This document shows positions 32,116-40,942 of a stretch of DNA of 64,000 nucleotides, in pieces; position 1 is the first letter of the stretch, and the number at the start of each line of letters is the position of its first letter. The stretch is from Afipia birgiae 34632. GTDB taxonomy: Bacteria > Pseudomonadota > Alphaproteobacteria > Rhizobiales > Xanthobacteraceae. Under the pieces are notes generated by a model. It made no database searches. It was not told the origin of the DNA and saw only the letters and a list, made by a program, of their open reading frames with translations. Location: contig NZ_HG326652.1 in the NCBI RefSeq assembly GCF_000308295.2, forward strand, positions 2,514,818 to 2,578,817, given 5' to 3'. Both the position numbers and the translations under genes were made by a program.

Positions 32116-32961
32116 ATGGCAGCCACATCGATGGGCCGGGTGATTTTTCTGTCTCTGGCGCTTGTTGCGGTATGTGGTGCCGCGCTTGTCTTCGGCATCA
32201 CACACACACAGCGCGAGCCGCCGGTTGAAGCCAAAGTTGAAGCCAGAACGGTAATCGCCGCGCCGGCGATTGCGCCGCCAACACCGGGCGCGCGAGATGA
32301 GGGCTCGGCCGCGCTCGCAACGGCACAAACTGAAGCAAACGCCGTGACGGGCGCGCTCGCCGAACCGCCCCGCCCGCCGGACACAGATAAATCCGCGCCC
32401 GCCTTCGACATTGCCCGCATTGACCGCACGGGTGACGCAGTCATCGCCGGCAGGGCTGCACCCGGCGCGATCGTGGAACTGTTGCGTAACGGAGAGCCGC
32501 ATGATCGAGCGGTCGCAGATCAGTCCGGACAATTCATCATGGCCCCTTCCCGGCTTCCCGCCGGAAGCTACGAGCTGACGTTGAGATCCAGACAGCCGGA
32601 CGGCACGCAAGCGACATCCGAACAGAGCGTGGCGGTCGCGCTAGACGCGACGGAGCCGAGTTTCGGAGCCGCGGGTCAATCGCGCGCCGGAGCACCGGCC
32701 AATGTTCCGGAGACGGCAGTGGCGAACCGTTCCGGGCGGGATCAAGCCGCTGGATCTTCTCAAGCGCCCGTTTCGTCAGACAGAGGCTCACGCTCCTCCG
32801 TCGTCGTATCGCGCGGCGACAGCCTCTGGCGCATCAGCCGCGCCACCTACGGCACGGGCATGCGATACCCGCTCGTTCTAAAGGCGAACCGTGACCAAAT
32901 CCGACATCAAGATCTTATTTATCCCGGTCAGGTCTTTGCCCTTCCGGTGCCAGCGCGTTGA
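32116..32961 (+). CDS. LysM-domain envelope protein
   Basis: 281-residue protein with an N-terminal signal or membrane anchor (VIFLSLALVAVCGAALVFGI), a low-complexity Ala/Pro/Glu stretch, a beta-rich Ig-like segment around 100-150 (IAGRAAPGAIVELLRNGE), and a C-terminal LysM domain at about 225-279 (VVVSRGDSLWRISRATYGTG). LysM binds peptidoglycan or similar glycans, so the protein probably sits in the periplasm at the cell wall. Similar proteins are widespread in Bradyrhizobium relatives. It converges on the cyclase gene with 23 bp between the stops. Confidence 0.85.
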   Translation: MAATSMGRVIFLSLALVAVCGAALVFGITHTQREPPVEAKVEARTVIAAPAIAPPTPGARDEGSAALATAQTEANAVTGALAEPPRPPDTDKSAPAFDIARIDRTGDAVIAGRAAPGAIVELLRNGEPHDRAVADQSGQFIMAPSRLPAGSYELTLRSRQPDGTQATSEQSVAVALDATEPSFGAAGQSRAGAPANVPETAVANRSGRDQAAGSSQAPVSSDRGSRSSVVVSRGDSLWRISRATYGTGMRYPLVLKANRDQIRHQDLIYPGQVFALPVPAR

Positions 32962-32984
32962 AACGCGCGCCCTGCAAACCCGGC

Positions 32985-34889
32985 TTAGAGACTGGCCGGT
33001 TGCTTTATCTGCGCGTGATCCAGCAAAGGATGCGCGGCACTTTTCCAGAGCCAGATCGTCAGTGAGCCTGACCGCCCTCTGATCTTGGTATCCAGCGGTC
33101 CGCTGAGAAAACCCGACGCCGACAACGCGTTGTCGGCACCGGCCGCGCGGAGCATTTCCGCGCTCATCGCAAGCTCGGCGCCCTGCCGCGCCGCGACTTC
33201 CATCAAGCGGCTCGCGACATTGACGGTATCGCCGGTTGCGGTGATGTGCTGATAGCTTCTGCCGCCCAATCGGGATGCAACGATCATCCCGAAATGCGCG
33301 CCGACCTTGAAGCCGAGCCGCGCCGCGATCGACGGCGGCAGCGAAGCAAGCCATCTTTGAGTCCCGGTGCAGAGACTGACGCAGCAACGAACTGCATTGG
33401 CGGAATCGCCACGCCCCGGTTCGGGCAAACCGAACAGGATCATCGCGCCATCGCCCATGAAACTCGTGATCACACCGCCGGCTGCCACAACTTCCTTATC
33501 GATCAAGGCATGAAAGGACTTCAGCAGTTCACGGATCTCGTCCGCGTCCATCGTCTCGCTCAGCGCCGTAAAACCGGACAGATCGATAAAAACGATCGCT
33601 GCATGCTGCTGGACCGGCTCCGAAAGAAAATCGGGATGACGAGTCAGCCAATCTCGCACGACGGGTGCCTGAAACTGCTGGAGGAGACTGTTCCTCATCG
33701 CAAAATATTGCGCACGCCGCCTTCCCTGCAAGAGTTGCACGGCGCCGAACAGCATGACCGGCGGAATTGCAGCGGCCATCGGCAGTGCTGCACTCAACCA
33801 GACGCCCCGCGAAAACACGGCGAAGTTCAATCCAAGCCAGGACAGAAACACGACTGCAATCAAGATCAGTGCGACAGCGCTGCGACGCCATGCCAGGAGG
33901 CCGACGAGAATCATGGGCAGCAAAACGGCAATGCCGACATCGGCAAGCCGCACGTTCCGGTTACGGACGATACCGTCGCCGGCGATCAAATGCGTAATCG
34001 CGGTGGCAATGACTTCGACACCCGGCAGCACGGAATCGAAGGGGGTCGGGAAAACGTCACCTCCGCCGGTGACGGTTGCACCGATCACCACAATCCGGTC
34101 GCGGATCGCCTTGCTGTCTATCTGTCCGTTGAGTACCGCCCCGGCGCTGAACGTCGGGATTGTGCCGCGAGGGCCATAGAAACTCAGCGGAAGAACGTGA
34201 CTGATATCTGTCGGAATCGACTTGCCTGCGAGCGTCAGGCGGTCCGGCTCTACACCGGGATTCTCCGCAGCGGCGACAGCCGCGACGCGCAGCGGCAGCG
34301 ACGCTTCGATGCGATTGCCCTGCCTGAAGAGCATGGGGAAGAAGCGAGGCGTTCCGCTCTGATCGGTCGCGACATTGACCACGCCGACCGCCGCGCGATC
34401 AACGAACCGTTGCAACGGTAGCAGAAACCGGTCGGCGCTCGGCACGCCCGCGAGCGGACCGTCATCCCCGGATGCAATCCATTGCTTGCCTTGTGCAAAG
34501 ACCGCGGCGGCGGCAATCACACTCGGGCTTTGACCCAGCGCCTGCTCCAGCGCCTGATCGCCGCTCTCCGGTCCCGGATCGACAAGAAGCAGATCGATCA
34601 CGATCACCTTGGGTTCGAATTGCGCGAGCCCCTCGATGATTCTGGCCAGAGCCGCGCGGGAAAGCGGATAGCCACCCTCCTTCCGCACCACGTCATCGTC
34701 GATGGCAACGATCTTCACCAGATCAGGCGGGTTGGTTTTTCCGCGAACCAGCGTACGAAGATCCGTCATCGTCGCTTCGAAACGATCGAGGAACCATGCG
34801 TCTCCGCGCAAATGAACCAGACCGAGCCCGAGTCCCCACAAACCCGCGAGAGCGAGCGCCGCCAATGTCGGGAGCCGCAGTCGCTTCAT
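32985..34889 (-). CDS. CHASE2-domain class III adenylate/guanylate cyclase
   Basis: 634-residue membrane cyclase. An N-terminal membrane segment (7-28) is followed by a periplasmic CHASE2 sensor domain (about 35-300), then three membrane segments (about 315-385) and a cytoplasmic class III nucleotide cyclase domain (about 425-610). The two metal-binding aspartates are present (D436 in FIDLSGFT and D480 in FMGDGAMILFG), as is the GDTVNVASRL segment with the Asn/Arg transition-state residues, so it should be active. It is encoded 6 bp after a FecR-domain protein, suggesting that the periplasmic FecR protein feeds the CHASE2 sensor. The signal is unknown. Confidence 0.92.
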   Translation of the reverse strand: MKRLRLPTLAALALAGLWGLGLGLVHLRGDAWFLDRFEATMTDLRTLVRGKTNPPDLVKIVAIDDDVVRKEGGYPLSRAALARIIEGLAQFEPKVIVIDLLLVDPGPESGDQALEQALGQSPSVIAAAAVFAQGKQWIASGDDGPLAGVPSADRFLLPLQRFVDRAAVGVVNVATDQSGTPRFFPMLFRQGNRIEASLPLRVAAVAAAENPGVEPDRLTLAGKSIPTDISHVLPLSFYGPRGTIPTFSAGAVLNGQIDSKAIRDRIVVIGATVTGGGDVFPTPFDSVLPGVEVIATAITHLIAGDGIVRNRNVRLADVGIAVLLPMILVGLLAWRRSAVALILIAVVFLSWLGLNFAVFSRGVWLSAALPMAAAIPPVMLFGAVQLLQGRRRAQYFAMRNSLLQQFQAPVVRDWLTRHPDFLSEPVQQHAAIVFIDLSGFTALSETMDADEIRELLKSFHALIDKEVVAAGGVITSFMGDGAMILFGLPEPGRGDSANAVRCCVSLCTGTQRWLASLPPSIAARLGFKVGAHFGMIVASRLGGRSYQHITATGDTVNVASRLMEVAARQGAELAMSAEMLRAAGADNALSASGFLSGPLDTKIRGRSGSLTIWLWKSAAHPLLDHAQIKQPASL

Positions 34890-34895
34890 CGGCGT

Positions 34896-35435
34896 CTACT
34901 GTCCGAAGCGCGCCATCAGAGCCTGGACCCGAGCGGGCGCCCAACGCTTGACGGTCAGCGGACCGGTGCCTGCTTCCACATCGACACCGTCACCGGCGCC
35001 GAGCACGACGCCACGCCCGGAATCCGGCCGCCGCACCGAGACGCGACCGCGCGCGACGAACACGGATGTCTTGCTTCCATCTGCATCCACCGCCCATTTC
35101 GTGCCGCGCACTGCTGCGATGGCTTGCGGCGTCAGGACCTGGAAGCCCGCCTTGCCCAGACTGCCCTTGGGCGCGTCGAGCAGCAACGCGCGGCTGCTCA
35201 GACGCGCAGCGTCGGCTTTTCCGTTCCCGTCACGATCGAGGAGCGAGTATTGAGCACCGCTCTCCACGGTGATAGTCAGACCTCCCGCGCAGCGCAGAAC
35301 CTGTCGCCCGGCAAATGCCGCCTGATCCAGCGTGCAGCCTGCGCCCACCGGCTGCGCCGCAACGCTGCCAACACACACCGCACTGACGAAGATGGCGCCC
35401 GCCAGATAGCGAAGCGCCTCGCTCACCTTGTTCAT
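34896..35435 (-). CDS. Secreted FecR-domain protein
   Basis: 179-residue protein with an N-terminal signal peptide (ALRYLAGAIFVSAVCVGSVAA) and a FecR-type beta domain (about 60-150), including TPQAIAAVRGTKWAVDADGS and VSVRRPDSGRGVVLGAGDGV. The ATG at 35435 has a perfect AAGGAGG ribosome binding site, which decides it over longer open frames. Two cysteines (GCTL and LRCAGG) may form a disulfide. It is cotranscribed with the CHASE2 cyclase, a recurrent pairing in alphaproteobacteria. It is not a ferric-citrate anti-sigma factor, since no sigma factor or cytoplasmic domain is present. Confidence 0.88.
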   Translation of the reverse strand: MNKVSEALRYLAGAIFVSAVCVGSVAAQPVGAGCTLDQAAFAGRQVLRCAGGLTITVESGAQYSLLDRDGNGKADAARLSSRALLLDAPKGSLGKAGFQVLTPQAIAAVRGTKWAVDADGSKTSVFVARGRVSVRRPDSGRGVVLGAGDGVDVEAGTGPLTVKRWAPARVQALMARFGQ

Positions 35436-35849
35436 GACGAATGCCTCCTTGCGCCTGATCCGAGAACACCAGGGAACGGCAATTCCAATTTCGAGAATGC
35501 AGCAAGCGGCCTTATTGCGGAACCTAAGCACGAATTTCTCGCTGCGGAGACAGAAATTGCGCCGTCGGGCATCGTGTTGAATGCAACCGCATCCCAAGGT
35601 GGCCGCGAACCGCGACCTCGCGTGTGAAGCGCGTCACATTCGGGGTTGTTCCCGAAGCGCACCTCATGAAGGCCGGATGCATGGCTCGGCCCGCGGGAAG
35701 CCTCCTGCTCAGGATTCCCTTCCCATCACGCCCAATCAAGGTTCCAGTTCCCTCAACTTTGAACCTTCCGCGGACCCTTCATTTTACCCGGCGCCGCTAG
35801 AAGCGATGATGGCCCATCGAGACCGGGCGCTTGATGAATTGCGGACCGC
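35436..35849. other. Divergent intergenic region between fecR-like and GGDEF genes
   Basis: About 414 bases holding the promoters of the FecR/CHASE2 operon and the diguanylate cyclase. A 90-codon plus-strand frame ends by overlapping the GGDEF start (ATGA), but it lacks a ribosome binding site, a recognisable domain and typical composition. It could at most be a leader peptide. Nothing else is recognised. Confidence 0.5.
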
Positions 35850-37058
35850 ATGACTTTTTCACCGCTGCTGTTGTTCCGCGAGCGCCGCCTCCCGGAGAGC
35901 ATCTATGTCGAATTGATCGGCAACCTGTTCAGCGCCACGCCGCTGATCGTCGTCTTTGCGATCAGCCAGTGCGTGGTTGGCTGGGCGATCTTCGCGCAGA
36001 CCGGTGATCCGTATGTACTCTCACTGACCATCATCGGCCTGTTGATTTCAGCCGAACGCATCCTGATGATCCGCCGCTATCATCGCGAGGCGAAAGCAGA
36101 ACCTCTCACCCGTGCAACGGCTACGGTGTGGGAAACGCGATTTGCAGTACGAAGCATCGCGACAGCCGTCGTCGTCAGCGCGCTGGGCGTGCGATGCTTC
36201 ATGCTGCCGGACCCAACGGTCCACATGCTGATCGTCGGAGTGTTGTCGACCTATGCCGCCGGCACCATCACGCGCGTCGCCTATCGGCCACGCCTTGCGT
36301 TTACCAGTGTGCTGATTGTTTCCGTTCCACCGGCGATCGCCTGCATCATCCAGGGTGGAGTGATTTACATCTGTCTCGCACTGACGACGGTCATCTTTCT
36401 GTTCGGTGCGGTCGACGTGATCCAGCACGCTTACGAAACCATCGTCAGCCAGCTCACGCTCAAGCGAAAATTCGCGGGCCTTGCGCAGCTCGACGCGCTG
36501 ACGGGCCTGTCGAACCGGCTCGGGCTCAATGAAAATCTCGAATCCATCATCGCCGACGCGCAACGCAGCGGTTACGGCCTCGCCGTCCACAGCCTCGATC
36601 TCGATCACTTCAAGGCAGCGAACGATCTTTACGGCCATCCCGCCGGCGACGCGATCCTGAGAGAGGTTGCCCGGCGGCTGACGCGCCTCACCAGAGCGAG
36701 CGACCTGCTGGTGCGGCTGGGCGGCGACGAGTTCATTCTGGTGCAGACCGGCGTGGCGGAGCGCGAACAGGCGACCGGGCTGGCGTCCCGCATCGTGGAA
36801 GACCTCAGCAGCTATTACAACATCAACGGCTACACCATCGAGATCGGCACCAGCGTCGGCATCGCCCTGCTGTCTGACGAACAGCTGACGCCAGATGATT
36901 TGCTCATCCGTGCCGATCAGGCGCTCTATCAGGCCAAGCGAACGAGAAGCGGCTATGCCGTTTACACGGTCGCGCCGCACCTCGTTCCCTCACTGATCGA
37001 CGGCGACGACTTTCGGGACAGCCGCGACGTCAACCGCAAGACGGCGAACCTGCGTTAG
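35850..37058 (+). CDS. Membrane diguanylate cyclase (GGDEF)
   Basis: 402-residue protein that makes cyclic-di-GMP. About five membrane segments occupy residues 25-190, followed by a GGDEF domain (about 205-370). The active-site GGDEF is intact at 291-295. The inhibitory I-site RxxD (RASD, 282-285) lies exactly five residues upstream, so feedback inhibition by c-di-GMP is expected. No EAL domain is present. The membrane part may sense an unknown signal. Confidence 0.93.
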   Translation: MTFSPLLLFRERRLPESIYVELIGNLFSATPLIVVFAISQCVVGWAIFAQTGDPYVLSLTIIGLLISAERILMIRRYHREAKAEPLTRATATVWETRFAVRSIATAVVVSALGVRCFMLPDPTVHMLIVGVLSTYAAGTITRVAYRPRLAFTSVLIVSVPPAIACIIQGGVIYICLALTTVIFLFGAVDVIQHAYETIVSQLTLKRKFAGLAQLDALTGLSNRLGLNENLESIIADAQRSGYGLAVHSLDLDHFKAANDLYGHPAGDAILREVARRLTRLTRASDLLVRLGGDEFILVQTGVAEREQATGLASRIVEDLSSYYNINGYTIEIGTSVGIALLSDEQLTPDDLLIRADQALYQAKRTRSGYAVYTVAPHLVPSLIDGDDFRDSRDVNRKTANLR

Positions 37059-37065
37059 ACCCCAC

Positions 37066-37148
37066 CGTCATTGCGAGGAGCAAAGCGACGAAGCAATCCA
37101 GTTCCTTCCTTTAAAGTCCTGGATTGCTTCGCTTCGCTCGCAATGACG
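37066..37148. repeat. Interspersed palindromic repeat
   Basis: Long imperfect inverted repeat between the GGDEF and ABC transporter genes: a left arm CGTCATTGCGAGG...GAAGCAATCCAG (37066-37101) and a right arm CTGGATTGC...GCAATGACG (37119-37148). CGTCATTGCGAG...CTGGATTGCTTCGC repeats are dispersed in many Bradyrhizobium-type genomes. It also forms a hairpin between two convergent genes and may act as a terminator. Confidence 0.75.
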
Positions 37149-37154
37149 TTCGCT

Positions 37155-38960
37155 TCACTCCGCCGCCGACATGCGGTCGAGTTCAAGCACCTGCCGCTCG
37201 AACAGCGAGCGGTAGATGCCGCCGGGACGCCTGGCGAGCGACGCGTGCGTCCCTTCCTCTGCGATCCGGCCGCGGTCGAACACCAGGATGCGGTCGAGGC
37301 TGCGCACCGTGGAGAGCCGGTGCGCGATCACGATCGCGGTGCGGCCCTGGATCAGGCGGTCCATCGCCTCCTGAATCAAGGCCTCCGATTCCGAGTCGAG
37401 GCTTGACGTGGCCTCGTCCAGGATCAGGATCGGCGCGTCCGCAAGGAAGGCACGCGCCAGCGCCACACGCTGACGTTCGCCGCCCGACAGTTTCACGCCG
37501 CGCTCGCCCACTAGCGTCTCGTAACGCTTTGGCAGCCGCATGATGAACTCATGCGCGTTGGCAAGCCGCGCCGCTTCCTCGATCTGCGCCATGGTCGCGC
37601 CCGGCCGCGCATAGCCGATGTTCTCGGCCAGCGAACGGTGAAACAGGGTCGGCTCCTGCTGCACGATGGCGATCTGGCTGCGCAGGGATTGCTGCGTCGC
37701 CTTTGCGACATCCTGACCGTCGATCAGCACGCGTCCGCCGGTTGCGTCGTACAGCCGCTGCACCAGCTTGACGAACGTCGTCTTGCCGGAGCCGGAGCGG
37801 CCGACCAGACCGACGCGCTCGCCGGGCTTGATGTTGACCGCAAGCCGGTCGTACAGCGGCGTGTCGTGCCCGCGATAGTGGAACGTCACATCGTCGAACA
37901 CGATGCCGCCACCGGCGACCTTCATTGGCACGGCGTCCGGCGCATCGGCAATGCCGATGGCCTCGTCGTGGATCGCCACCAGTTCCTCCATGTCGTTGAC
38001 CGAACGCTGGAGATGGCTGATGTGCTGGCCGATGTCGCCGAGATAGCCGTGAATAACGAAGTAGGTCGTCACCACATAAGTCACCTCGCCCGGCGTGGCA
38101 CGGCCCGCCATCCACAAGAGAAGCACGCCGCCGATCACACAGGCGCTCATCACGACCAGCACCGCATTCTGCGCAATGCCGACATAGGTGTAGCGTAACC
38201 ACGTTCGGCCCGCGCGCCGGCGCCACTTGCTGACCACGCCAGCAAGCCGCGCATCCTCACGGTTCTCCGCTCCGAACGACTTCACCACCGCGTTGCACGT
38301 CAGCGCATCGGCCAGCGTACCGCCGACCTTGGTGTCGAGCGCGTTCGACAGTTGCGCGGCAGGCGCGATGTAGTTCGCCGTCAGCGCGACCGTCATGCCC
38401 ACATAGATGACCGTGATGATCGCGATCACCGCGCCGAGCACCGGCCAGTGCCATCCGACCAGAATGGTCGAGCCGACCAGCACCACCAGCGACGGCACCA
38501 GCGCCATCAGGATGGTGTCGTTCATCAGGTCGAGCGCCCACATGCCGCGCGTAATCTTGCGCACGGTCGAGCCCGCGAAGCCGTTGGCGTGCCAGTCCGT
38601 GGAGAACCGCTGGATCCGCACGAAGGCGTTCTGCGCCACATCCGACATGATGCGCAGCGTGAACGGCAGGATGGCTTTCAACCCGATCAGACGCAGCACC
38701 AGCGCCACAAGACCGAGCGCAAAGATCGCACCGAATGCGATCATGGCACCGCGCTGAGCAGCGGCCGGATTGGTCGCCGCAAGTGTTACGGCGTCCACCA
38801 GTCGCCCCGCGAATAGCGGCATGAAGACATCCGCCGCCGCCACGCCGATCAGGCCGCTGGAGACCACGAACAGCCGCACTGGCTGATTGCGCCAGTGACG
38901 GAAGACGAACGGAAGCACCGCACGGAGGGCGGATGGCCTTTTGTTACGAGAATGAGTCAT
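37155..38960 (-). CDS. ABC exporter, fused membrane and ATPase domains
   Basis: 601-residue half-transporter with an N-terminal six-helix domain (about 20-320) and a C-terminal ATPase domain (about 355-595). Walker A is GRSGSGKTT, the signature is LSGGERQ, and Walker B is ILILDEATSSLD followed by the H-loop IAHRLSTV, so the ATPase is complete. The ATG at 38960 (MTHSRNKRPS) is used, as the upstream extension has no support. Substrate cannot be inferred; lipid, peptide and drug exporters share this layout. Confidence 0.92.
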   Translation of the reverse strand: MTHSRNKRPSALRAVLPFVFRHWRNQPVRLFVVSSGLIGVAAADVFMPLFAGRLVDAVTLAATNPAAAQRGAMIAFGAIFALGLVALVLRLIGLKAILPFTLRIMSDVAQNAFVRIQRFSTDWHANGFAGSTVRKITRGMWALDLMNDTILMALVPSLVVLVGSTILVGWHWPVLGAVIAIITVIYVGMTVALTANYIAPAAQLSNALDTKVGGTLADALTCNAVVKSFGAENREDARLAGVVSKWRRRAGRTWLRYTYVGIAQNAVLVVMSACVIGGVLLLWMAGRATPGEVTYVVTTYFVIHGYLGDIGQHISHLQRSVNDMEELVAIHDEAIGIADAPDAVPMKVAGGGIVFDDVTFHYRGHDTPLYDRLAVNIKPGERVGLVGRSGSGKTTFVKLVQRLYDATGGRVLIDGQDVAKATQQSLRSQIAIVQQEPTLFHRSLAENIGYARPGATMAQIEEAARLANAHEFIMRLPKRYETLVGERGVKLSGGERQRVALARAFLADAPILILDEATSSLDSESEALIQEAMDRLIQGRTAIVIAHRLSTVRSLDRILVFDRGRIAEEGTHASLARRPGGIYRSLFERQVLELDRMSAAE

Positions 38961-39388
38961 GACATGTTTCGGCTGCGCAGGCGCAAGCCGACTCCAGAAA
39001 TATGGACGACGCAGCGGCAACGCCGCGCGCAATCGTCACGTGTAAAGAATCAGGTTGTGGAAGCTGGTCAGCAGGGTTCGTGACAACTCGAACCGGACGA
39101 CCTCAAGCAGGCCATCGGAGAACCGATGGCAGCCGATCACCTTACGCGGAGGACCGCGAGGTTAACCGAGGGGGTATCCGGATGCCCAGGCGCGAATGCG
39201 CATGACTCGCGGGGTCGCGATAAACGCAAACTTCAAATCCATGCGATCCTCCCGCGTTCGAGCAATGCAGACTCACGTTGCGTGAGCCGCTGATGATCTT
39301 TTGGGCAATAATTGCGGCAAATTTTGTACCGGCTGTTTAAAATCCGGCAATGTAAGCGCGGCGACACGCCGCACGCTGGCAATTTTAC
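38961..39388. other. Intergenic region with several hairpins, no gene
   Basis: About 430 bases without a convincing reading frame. Several short perfect stems occur: 39112-39118 with 39123-39129 (CCATCGG/CCGATGG), CGCGG/CCGCG near 39146-39159 and CTCACG/CGTGAG near 39272-39286. The 39290-39345 part is AT-rich and could be a promoter. Structured RNA is possible but no known family is recognised. Confidence 0.45.
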
Positions 39389-39751
39389 TCAGGCCTTGAC
39401 GAAATACGGCGTGCGCAAGCCGGCGAACGGCCTGAATTCCGCGATGACGTTGTCATCAATGCGCAAATCGCTGTCGCCATGTGCCATCATGCGAAAGCCT
39501 TCCGCCATATCGACCAGCAGAATCGCATACGGCACATGGACCTTGGCCTCAAGCGTCGCCGCGCGGCGCACCAGGGTGACGGCATAAACCACGCCGTTGC
39601 CGTTCGCCTTGCGAGTCTGCGGCGAAGCATCGCCACACGAAGGACAGAACGCGCGTCGGAAATACCAGAGATGGCGGCACGCGCCGCACGACTGATACAG
39701 GATCGCGCCTGCGCCATCGGTCCAGCCCCTCAGCTCGGTCACTTCGCTCAT
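39389..39751 (-). CDS. DUF35 Zn-ribbon/OB-fold acyl-CoA-associated protein
   Basis: 120-residue protein with an N-terminal rubredoxin-like zinc ribbon (C-G-A-C and C-P-S-C pairs in YQSCGACRHLWYFRRAFCPSC) followed by an OB-fold. Members bind CoA and act as a subunit of adjacent thiolase-like enzymes. The ATG at 39751 overlaps the thiolase stop by 4 bp (ATGA), showing coupling and a probable complex. Confidence 0.9.
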   Translation of the reverse strand: MSEVTELRGWTDGAGAILYQSCGACRHLWYFRRAFCPSCGDASPQTRKANGNGVVYAVTLVRRAATLEAKVHVPYAILLVDMAEGFRMMAHGDSDLRIDDNVIAEFRPFAGLRTPYFVKA

Positions 39752-40884
39752 CGCACCCGCTCCAGAAACATGCTGACATGGGACGACATCACACCGCCAT
39801 CGCCGTGCAACAACGCCAATGAAGCGTCGCGCACCTGCCGCGGCCCTGCCCTTTCCGTCATTTGCAACTGCGTCTCCACCAGATGCGCCATCGCGCCGCC
39901 GCAGCCGCAATGGCCATAGCTCAGGAGCCCGCCGTGGGTGTTGAGCGGCAACGCGCCGCCGATGCCGAAGTCGCCGTTGCGCACGCGGGCAGCCGCTTCG
40001 CCGCGCGGGGCGAGGCCAAGCTCCTCGATCAGGATAGCAAGCGTGATGGTGAAGCTGTCATAGATGCCGGCATACTTGATATGACGCACATCGACGCCGA
40101 CCTTCGCCTGCGCGCGCGACAGCGCCACTGCAGCGCCAACATCCGACAGACTGCGCGCTGCCGTGACATGCTGGTGCAGATGCGCCTGCCCGCAGCCCTT
40201 GATGCGCACGTGATGATCGCTGGTCGGCTCGCGACTGACAATGAAAGCCGCGCCGCCGTCGGACACCGGGCAACAATCCAGCAGCTTCAGCGGCGAGGAA
40301 ATCTCGCGCGATGCCATCACGTCAGCGATCGTGATCGGGTCGTGGAATTGCGCGCCCGGATGCAGCATCGCGTGCCTGCGCATTAGCACAGCGAATTCCG
40401 CCATGTCCTCCTGCGTCAGGCCGTAGTCGTGCATGTAGCGTGACGCGAGCAGGCCATAATACGCCGGAATGGTCGGACCGAGCGGCACTTCGTAATCGGG
40501 ATGGCCGACCTGCGCCAGCGTGCTCATCGCTGAGTCGCGCGCCTGTCCGGTGAGGCGGTTTTCGCCCGCGACGACCAGAATTGTCTTCGCGACCCCGGCC
40601 TCGACCAGTTCATGCGCCAGCATCGCCATCGCAAGGCCCGTGGCGCCGCCGACCTGAATGGCGTGGGCATAAGACGGCTGCACGCCGAAGTGCTCGGCAA
40701 ACACAGTCGCCAGCATCAGATGGGGCATGGTGGTGGAATAGCCGGTCAGAAGACCGTCGATGTCGCCGCGCCTGAGGCCTGCATCGGACAGCGCGCTCTC
40801 GGCTGCCTTGCTCATCAGGTCGAGCGTCGAACGGCCTTCATGTCTTCCGAATGCCGTCAGTCCGACGCCGCTGATGAAGCTCAT
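39748..40884 (-). CDS. Thiolase-superfamily protein (SCP2-like), no classical Cys nucleophile
   Basis: 378-residue member of the SCP2/lipid-transfer thiolase group that pairs with DUF35 proteins. The C-terminal catalytic histidine motif (NTHGGLLSYGHCGCGG) is present. At the position where classical thiolases have the nucleophilic cysteine the sequence reads AIQVGGATGLAMAML, with Gly instead. Enzymes of this subgroup often act in retro-aldol or non-condensing reactions on side-chain CoA esters. The substrate is unknown. It is cotranscribed with the DUF35 gene and lies 58 bp from the EmrB gene. Confidence 0.85.
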   Translation of the reverse strand: MSFISGVGLTAFGRHEGRSTLDLMSKAAESALSDAGLRRGDIDGLLTGYSTTMPHLMLATVFAEHFGVQPSYAHAIQVGGATGLAMAMLAHELVEAGVAKTILVVAGENRLTGQARDSAMSTLAQVGHPDYEVPLGPTIPAYYGLLASRYMHDYGLTQEDMAEFAVLMRRHAMLHPGAQFHDPITIADVMASREISSPLKLLDCCPVSDGGAAFIVSREPTSDHHVRIKGCGQAHLHQHVTAARSLSDVGAAVALSRAQAKVGVDVRHIKYAGIYDSFTITLAILIEELGLAPRGEAAARVRNGDFGIGGALPLNTHGGLLSYGHCGCGGAMAHLVETQLQMTERAGPRQVRDASLALLHGDGGVMSSHVSMFLERVR

Positions 40885-40942
40885 GTGCCCGCGCTTGCCG
40901 TTGCTGTGTCCGTGACTGATGTGCCACGAGCGCGGCAGGACT

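Noticed and set aside
35581-35853. 90-codon plus-strand frame overlapping the GGDEF start
   Set aside because: No ribosome binding site, no recognisable domain and irregular composition; the ATGA overlap may be chance.
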